Assembly (NCBI GenBank): GCA_036563645.1
Contig: DATCMA010000032.1
Coordinates: forward strand, 1-25,528
Length of the DNA stretch: 25,528 nucleotides
Direction of reading: 5' to 3'
From: DATCMA01 sp036563645
GTDB lineage: Bacteria; Actinomycetota; Actinomycetes; Mycobacteriales; Micromonosporaceae
A model generated the notes under the pieces. The model was not told the DNA's origin. It saw only the letters and a program-made list of their open reading frames with translations, and ran no database searches. This document shows positions 21,074-25,528 of this stretch, one piece after another. Numbering within the stretch: the stretch's first letter is position 1; each line of letters starts with the position of its first letter. Position numbers and translations under genes: made by a program.

Positions 21074-23602
21074 TCACTGCACCGCCACCTCGGTGGTGAG
21101 CACCCGGTCGTGCCCCACCCGACGTTCCGGGCCCACGAGGTGGACCGGGACGACGAAGCGGTGGTCGGTGCACGAGGCGCTCAACCGGAGCTCGAGCGCG
21201 CCCGGCTCGACGAGCCGGTACCCCTCGCGCCCGGTGAAGCTGGCGAGGTCCGCGTGTACCTGGAAGGTCACCTGCCGCGCCTCACCAGCGTCGAGCTCGA
21301 CCCGGGCGTAGCCGATGAGCCGCACCACCGGCCGGGTGACCTGAGCGACCGGGTCGTGCAGGTAGAGCTGGACGACGTCGGCCCCGGCGCGGTCCCCGAC
21401 ATTGCGGACGACCAGCGATACCCGTACCGATCCGTCGGTGGGGACCTCGACGGGGTGGTCGGCGTCGACGGGCTCGCCGTTGACCCGCACGTCCTCCCAG
21501 GCGAACTCGGTGTACGACAGGCCGTGGCCGAAGGGGTACAGCGGCGTGGGGTCGATGTTGCTGACCTTCGTCCGCTGACCGAGCGCCGGCGTGAGGTAGG
21601 TGGTGGGCTGACCGCCGGGGTCCCGGGGGATGCTCACCGGCAGCCGGCCCGAGGGGCACACCCGGCCACTGAGCACGCCTGCGATTGCCGGGCCGCCCTC
21701 CTCGCCAGGGAAGAACGCCTGCACGATCGCGGCGAGTCGGTCCGCGAAGCGACCGAGCGCGTAGGGACGGCCGCTGGTCACCACCAGCACCGTCGGGGTA
21801 CCGGTGGCGAGGACCGCCTCGAGCAATTCACCTTGCTGGCCCGGCAGGTTCAGGTCGCTGGCGTCGCATCCCTCGCCCGAGGTGCCCTTGCCGAAGAGCC
21901 CGGCGCGGTCGCCGAGCACCGCGACGCACACGTCCGCCTCCGCCGCCGCGGCGGCGGCCGCCGCGATCTCCGAGGCGTCCTGGTGCTCGACGCTGCCTGC
22001 CGGGACGTGCGTGATGTGGGCGTTGGGCAGCTCCTCGCGCAGCGCCTCAAGCAGGGTGGGAATCACCACCGCGCCGGAGAGCCCCGGGTGCTCGGCGGCG
22101 ACGTGGCTCGGGAAGGAGTAGCAGTTGAGCATCGCGGCCGGCGAGTCGGCCAGCGGACCCACCACGGCGATCCGGGCGTCGGGGCGCAGGGGCAGGGCCC
22201 CGTCGTTCGCGACGAGCACGACGGACCGCTCGGCGATTTCCCGGGCGAGGGCCCGCTGCTCCGGCGGGTCGAGGTCGATGCGAATCTGCGCGTCGGACGG
22301 ATCCTCGACGTCGGCGAACACCTCCGGCGTCGGCCGCCAGTCGGGGTCGAGGAGCCCGAGTTCGCACTTTTGCCGCAGAACGCGCCGGACAGCCTGGTCG
22401 ACCACGGACTCCGGGACTCGGCCCTCGCGGACCGCGGCGAGTAGGGGCTTGCCGTAGCAGCGGACCGCGGGGAGTTCGACGTCGAGCCCGGCGCTCAACG
22501 CCAGGGCCGCCGCTTCGCTGAGCGAGCCGGCCACGCCGTGCAAGGACTGGAGGAAGGAGATTCCGAAGTAGTCCGACACGACCGTGCCGGTGAAGCCCCA
22601 CGTCTCTCGCAGCAGCGTGGTCAGCAACGTGGGGTCAGCGGCCGAGGGCACGCCGTCGAGCTCGGTGTAGGAGTGCATCACCGAGCCGGCGCGGCCATCG
22701 CGGATCGCCATCTCGAACGGCAGGAGGAGGACGTCGGCGAGCTCCCGGGCCCCGACGGCGACCGGGCCGAAGTTCCGGCCCGCGCGTGAGGCCGAGTATC
22801 CGACGAAGTGTTTGAGCGTCGCGATGATCCCGGCGGACTGGAGTCCGCGCACGTACGCGGTCCCGATGGTGGCGACCAGGTAAGGGTCCTCGCCGATGGT
22901 CTCCTCGGTCCGTCCCCACCGCGGATCTCGGGTGACGTCGAGGACGGGAGCGAGTCCTTGGTGGATACCCAGCCGGCGCATGGCGGTACCGATCTGGGAC
23001 GCCATGCGTTCGATCAAGGTGGGATCGAACGTGGCGCCCCACGCCAGCGGGGTGGGGTAGACGGTGGCGCCCCAGGTCATGAAGCCGACGAGGCACTCCT
23101 CGTGAGCGATCGCCGGGATCCCGAAACGGTTGGCGGCAACGAGCTCCGCCTGGATCCGGGCCAGGGTGCGCGCGCCGACCGTCGGGTCGATGGGCGCGGT
23201 GCCGAAGGGACGGGTGAGCTGCCCCAGTCCAGTGCGAATGAGATCGGACCAGTCGAGTTTGTCGTCGACGAGGTCATGCTGGTGGGGCGCCATGTCCTGT
23301 TCGCTCGCGCCCGCACCCAGCCACACCGAGTAGAGCTGGGCGACCTTCTCCTCGAGGGTGAGCCGGGTGAGAAGGTCCTCGACCCGCTCGTCGACCGGCA
23401 GCGAGGGGTCTCGCCAGCGAGGTAGCTCGCCGCCATCGTTCGGCGGTGCCCCCGCAGCGGCGCCAGGGGCGGCGGTCATATCAGACACCCCGAGAGTGCC
23501 GTGCTCAGGGGGCACCGTCGAGGCGTCGTCGACCGTGAATTTTCGGGAGGACTTTTCGGTACGCACCGGGTGGGCTCCGGCGGCGTTGGCGTTGCTGCTC
23601 AC
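21074..23602 (-). CDS. Glycoside hydrolase family 3 (beta-glucosidase/beta-xylosidase)
   Basis: An 842-residue GH3 enzyme that releases terminal sugars from beta-linked oligosaccharides. The N-terminal barrel starts near residue 65, and KHFVGYS (264-270) is the substrate-binding Lys-His motif. The nucleophile is Asp344 in TVVSDYFGI. The alpha/beta sandwich domain follows (GDRAGLFGKGTSGEGCD, PTVLVVTSGRPYAL), and a C-terminal fibronectin-III-like domain (about 715-830) includes GADVVQLYLHDPVAQVTRPV. There is no signal peptide, so it probably acts on imported oligosaccharides. The GTG at 23602 has AGGAG 7 nt upstream. It is divergent from a sugar-binding lipoprotein gene, which fits an uptake-and-cleavage module. 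Xylosidase versus glucosidase specificity cannot be decided here. Confidence 0.93.
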   Translation of the reverse strand: MSSNANAAGAHPVRTEKSSRKFTVDDASTVPPEHGTLGVSDMTAAPGAAAGAPPNDGGELPRWRDPSLPVDERVEDLLTRLTLEEKVAQLYSVWLGAGASEQDMAPHQHDLVDDKLDWSDLIRTGLGQLTRPFGTAPIDPTVGARTLARIQAELVAANRFGIPAIAHEECLVGFMTWGATVYPTPLAWGATFDPTLIERMASQIGTAMRRLGIHQGLAPVLDVTRDPRWGRTEETIGEDPYLVATIGTAYVRGLQSAGIIATLKHFVGYSASRAGRNFGPVAVGARELADVLLLPFEMAIRDGRAGSVMHSYTELDGVPSAADPTLLTTLLRETWGFTGTVVSDYFGISFLQSLHGVAGSLSEAAALALSAGLDVELPAVRCYGKPLLAAVREGRVPESVVDQAVRRVLRQKCELGLLDPDWRPTPEVFADVEDPSDAQIRIDLDPPEQRALAREIAERSVVLVANDGALPLRPDARIAVVGPLADSPAAMLNCYSFPSHVAAEHPGLSGAVVIPTLLEALREELPNAHITHVPAGSVEHQDASEIAAAAAAAAEADVCVAVLGDRAGLFGKGTSGEGCDASDLNLPGQQGELLEAVLATGTPTVLVVTSGRPYALGRFADRLAAIVQAFFPGEEGGPAIAGVLSGRVCPSGRLPVSIPRDPGGQPTTYLTPALGQRTKVSNIDPTPLYPFGHGLSYTEFAWEDVRVNGEPVDADHPVEVPTDGSVRVSLVVRNVGDRAGADVVQLYLHDPVAQVTRPVVRLIGYARVELDAGEARQVTFQVHADLASFTGREGYRLVEPGALELRLSASCTDHRFVVPVHLVGPERRVGHDRVLTTEVAVQ

Positions 23603-23689
23603 GAGCAGTCTCCTGTGGTAACTCGCTGGACGTTCCGCAGCCGCCGCAGGTCAGCTTTTGCGCCGACCGCTCGCGCTACTTCCGACATG

Positions 23690-23699
23690 TTTCCGGAAA
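23690..23699. promoter_or_regulatory. Palindrome TTTCCGGAAA, candidate sugar-regulator operator
   Basis: A perfect 10-bp palindrome centred on C-G lies 88 nt upstream of the GH3 start in the divergent intergenic region. LacI-family operators have a central CG and similar arms, and such regulators commonly control GH3/ABC sugar modules. The link to a LacI protein is inference. Confidence 0.4.
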
Positions 23700-23767
23700 T
23701 TACCATCGGCGTCGACCCCTGGCTCTCGGCCAGTCGGTGCGCTCCTCCTCGGACGTGCTGTGCGGGC

Positions 23768-23796
23768 TTGACCGTAGGTGATCGTGACCGTAGCGT
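23768..23796 (+). promoter_or_regulatory. SigA-type promoter of the substrate-binding protein gene
   Basis: TTGACC (23768-23773) and TAGCGT (23791-23796) are separated by exactly 17 nt, a good housekeeping promoter. Transcription would begin near 23803 and give a leader of about 114 nt. Confidence 0.6.
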
Positions 23797-23827
23797 GCGC
23801 AGCGTCAACAAATGATCGGGGCGACAC

Positions 23828-23838
23828 CGAAAGTTTCG
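23828..23838. promoter_or_regulatory. Inverted repeat CGAAA-G-TTTCG, candidate operator
   Basis: A perfect 5-1-5 inverted repeat lies about 25 nt downstream of the predicted transcription start of the binding-protein gene, a position where a repressor could block elongation or initiation. Confidence 0.35.
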
Positions 23839-23916
23839 AGACCGGCACTGTTCGTAGTGGGGAGTGCTGCGGACAGTCGGCTGTGCGCGTTGTGAGGAGG
23901 GACGGCGGCACACGTC

Positions 23917-25242
23917 ATGGGGACCTTCGATCACCAGATTTCCCGTCGCTCGCTTTTCCGACTGGCCGGGGCGGGAGTTGGTGCGATGGCGCTGGGTACC
24001 GCGGGCTGTGCGGGCAACGGGGCGAACGAGGCGGTCGACGCTCCCGGCCAGCTCGACGTGTGGGTGCTGCAGGATGACGTGCAGAACGCGGTGCAAAGTG
24101 GGGCGATTGGCCGATTCAATGCTACGCACAAAGCCAAGGCCAGACTCGTCCCGTTCCCCAACGACCCGTACCAAGAGCGGCTTCGCAATGTCGTGAAGAG
24201 TCCGAACAAGCCGGACATCTTCTTCAACTGGGGCGGTGCCAGCATCCGTCCGTTCGTCGAAGCGGACCTGCTGGTGGACCTGCGGCCGGCCTTGGAAGCG
24301 GACCCGGAGTTCAAGGCGAAGTGGATTCCCTCGGTGTTGGAGTCCGGCCGCATCGGTGACGGGTTCTACGGCATCCCTAACCGGGGAATGCAGCCGATCG
24401 TTCTCTTCTACAACCGCGACGTCCTCCGGCGAATCAGCGGCGAGGAGGAGCCGCCCATTACGTGGTCGGCCACCCTCGACCTCGTCGACGAGCTGAAGCA
24501 GGCCGGCATCATCCCGTTCGCGCTCGCCGGCGCGCAGACCTGGACCATGCTCATGTGGCTGGAGTACTTCGTCGACCGGCTCGGCGGCCCGGAGCCGTTC
24601 CGGCGCATCGCTAACGGCGATACCGATGGCTGGCAGGACCCGGCGATCGCGGGGGCGATCGACAAGATTCGTGAGCTGGTGGATCGGGACGCCTTCAACA
24701 GCAACTTCGCGCTCGTCAGCTACGAGGCCGGTGGGACCCGCACCCTCTTCGCCCAGGGCCGGGCCGCGATGCACTTGATGGGCACGTGGGAGTACACCAA
24801 CCAGGTCCGGGAACATCCCCGATTCGCCAAGGAAGATCTTGGATACACGAACTTCCCGTTCGTGGAGGGCGGCAAAGGGGACCCGAAAGCGATCGTCGGC
24901 AACCCCACGAACTACTTCTCGGTGACGACGACCTCGGACAACATCCCCGCGGCGATCGAGTTCCTCAAGGAGATGGCGAGCGACGCCTACGTGGAGGACT
25001 ACATCCGCCGCGGTGACGTGCCGGCTGTCGCGAACTTGGAGAGCCTGCTCAACCTCTCGCCCAGCCCGGACTTCGCTCGGTTCGTGTACGGCATGGTGCG
25101 GGACGCGCCCAGCTTCCAGCTCTCCTGGGACCAGGCCGTCGACAATCGGATCGCCGGGCCGATGTTGGCCAACCTGAAAAAGGTCTTCCTCAAGCAGCTA
25201 GACGCCACTGGCTTCGTCAACGCGATGCTCAAAGTGAAGTGA
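23917..25242 (+). CDS. Carbohydrate ABC transporter substrate-binding lipoprotein
   Basis: This 441-residue extracytoplasmic solute-binding protein of the sugar-binding family 1 type captures sugars for an ABC importer. The N terminus carries a twin-arginine-like signal (SRRSLFRLAG, Arg10-Arg11), a hydrophobic stretch and Cys31 in LGTAGC, so it is probably exported by Tat and lipid-anchored. The -3 residue is Thr, slightly off the usual lipobox. Typical mature-domain segments are GQLDVWVLQDDVQNAV, YGIPNRGMQPIVLFYNRDV, LFAQGRAAMHLMGTWEYTNQ and NPTNYFSVTTTSDNIPAAIEFLKEMAS. The ATG at 23917 has GAGGAGGGA about 14 nt upstream, longer than normal spacing. No permease or ATPase gene follows; two hairpin terminators do. 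Confidence 0.93.
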   Translation: MGTFDHQISRRSLFRLAGAGVGAMALGTAGCAGNGANEAVDAPGQLDVWVLQDDVQNAVQSGAIGRFNATHKAKARLVPFPNDPYQERLRNVVKSPNKPDIFFNWGGASIRPFVEADLLVDLRPALEADPEFKAKWIPSVLESGRIGDGFYGIPNRGMQPIVLFYNRDVLRRISGEEEPPITWSATLDLVDELKQAGIIPFALAGAQTWTMLMWLEYFVDRLGGPEPFRRIANGDTDGWQDPAIAGAIDKIRELVDRDAFNSNFALVSYEAGGTRTLFAQGRAAMHLMGTWEYTNQVREHPRFAKEDLGYTNFPFVEGGKGDPKAIVGNPTNYFSVTTTSDNIPAAIEFLKEMASDAYVEDYIRRGDVPAVANLESLLNLSPSPDFARFVYGMVRDAPSFQLSWDQAVDNRIAGPMLANLKKVFLKQLDATGFVNAMLKVK

Positions 25243-25287
25243 GGACGGGTCCCTGACAGAAGCGACGTGAGGACAGCTTCCTGACAG
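25239..25287 (+). repeat. Short direct repeat overlapping the end of the binding-protein gene
   Basis: GTGAGGAC followed by a variable stretch and CCTGACAG occurs at 25239-25259 and again at 25267-25287, spaced 28 nt. The first copy overlaps the stop codon. No function is evident. Confidence 0.45.
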
Positions 25288-25312
25288 CCCCGCGGTGGCG
25301 TCGTCGCGGGGC
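25287..25312 (+). terminator. First hairpin of a tandem terminator
   Basis: An 8-bp stem GCCCCGCG/CGCGGGGC (25287-25294 with 25305-25312) with a 10-nt loop lies 45 nt after the binding-protein stop. It directly precedes a longer hairpin. Confidence 0.65.
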
Positions 25313-25324
25313 CAGGTTCGCATA

Positions 25325-25363
25325 CACCGATGGGCGCTCCCTGGTGGGGAGCGCCCATCGGTG
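25325..25363. terminator. Second hairpin of a tandem terminator, 17-bp stem
   Basis: A perfect 17-bp stem (25325-25341 with 25347-25363) with a 5-nt loop is the longest uninterrupted stem in the window. It separates the binding-protein gene from the convergent gene at the right edge and argues against co-transcription with any permease genes. Confidence 0.88.
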
Positions 25364-25436
25364 GGTGTGTTCAGCCGGTTGGTGGTTGGGATTTCTCCGG
25401 GCCGGGATGCGGGGTGGTGGCACCCGGGCCCGGGGG

Positions 25437-25459
25437 CCGGGAGGCGGTCGGCCTCCCGG
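25437..25459 (-). terminator. Hairpin terminator of the right-edge minus-strand gene
   Basis: A perfect 9-bp stem CCGGGAGGC/GCCTCCCGG with a 5-nt loop lies 5 nt beyond the stop codon of the minus-strand gene entering from the right edge. Confidence 0.7.
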
Positions 25460-25464
25460 GGTCG

Positions 25465-25528
25465 TCATGCGCGGGCGGCCAGCTCGGCGTACGGGCCGAC
25501 ACCATAGGTGGCCTGGACCAGCTGGGCG
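25465..25528 (-). CDS. C-terminal fragment of an unidentified minus-strand gene (truncated by window edge)
   Basis: Reading into the window from the right, a frame encodes AQLVQATYGVGPYAELAARA and then stops at TGA (25467-25465). High-GC codon use and an immediately following hairpin support a real gene end. Only about 20 residues are visible and I do not recognise the family. Confidence 0.5.
   Translation of the reverse strand, partial: AQLVQATYGVGPYAELAARA

Noticed and set aside
23599..24816. 405-codon minus-strand frame over the binding-protein gene
   Set aside because: It lies antisense to a secure lipoprotein gene and covers the divergent promoter region; no family pattern.

Overview
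The window is high-GC, gene-dense DNA from an actinobacterium, probably a filamentous or environmental actinomycete. The supporting families are a SigB/SigF-type sigma factor, a GAF-ANTAR regulator, SecA2, an Rv2629/Balon-type ribosome hibernation factor, aa3-type CtaD, GTG/TTG starts and many long GC-rich hairpin terminators. I cannot name the genus. No rRNA, tRNA, CRISPR array, insertion sequence or phage gene was seen.

Layout. The left edge (1-68, minus) holds the first codons of a possible small type VII-type secreted protein, followed by about 800 nt without a convincing gene. Next come citrate synthase (864-2150) with a strong terminator, two minus-strand hypothetical genes (2255-3230), the hibernation factor (3423-4604), an unrecognised 469-residue protein (4699-6108) and a SigF-family sigma factor fused to a C-terminal STAS domain (6326-7462). 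A 16-bp-stem hairpin separates it from convergent ctaD (7551-9560, minus). Then follow a small membrane protein, secA2 (10215-12509), a 25-codon leader ORF coupled to a GAF-ANTAR protein (12577-13391), a patatin-like lipase (13514-14368), a receiver-less winged-helix regulator (14603-15259), Hsp20 (minus), a DoxX-family membrane protein, an FAD monooxygenase and a VOC protein (both minus). A stress cluster of DksA/TraR-like, DUF2267 and Dps proteins spans 19231-20966. The right end holds a GH3 glycosidase (21074-23602, minus) divergent from a sugar ABC substrate-binding lipoprotein (23917-25242), tandem terminators, and the 3' end of another minus-strand gene.

How it fits together. The main signal is a possible general-stress regulon. 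The sigma factor carries its own anti-sigma-antagonist-like domain. Four intergenic sites in the window match the SigB/SigF promoter form GTTT-N15-GGGWA with an identical 15-nt spacer. They lie upstream of the unrecognised 469-aa gene, ctaD, the leader ORF/GAF-ANTAR pair and the DksA-like gene. Many neighbours are stress or dormancy functions (ribosome hibernation, Hsp20, Dps, DksA-like). The sigma assignment is inference; the sequence matches and the fusion are directly visible. The right-hand GH3/ABC unit is a separate carbohydrate-uptake module whose permease genes are not next to the binding protein.
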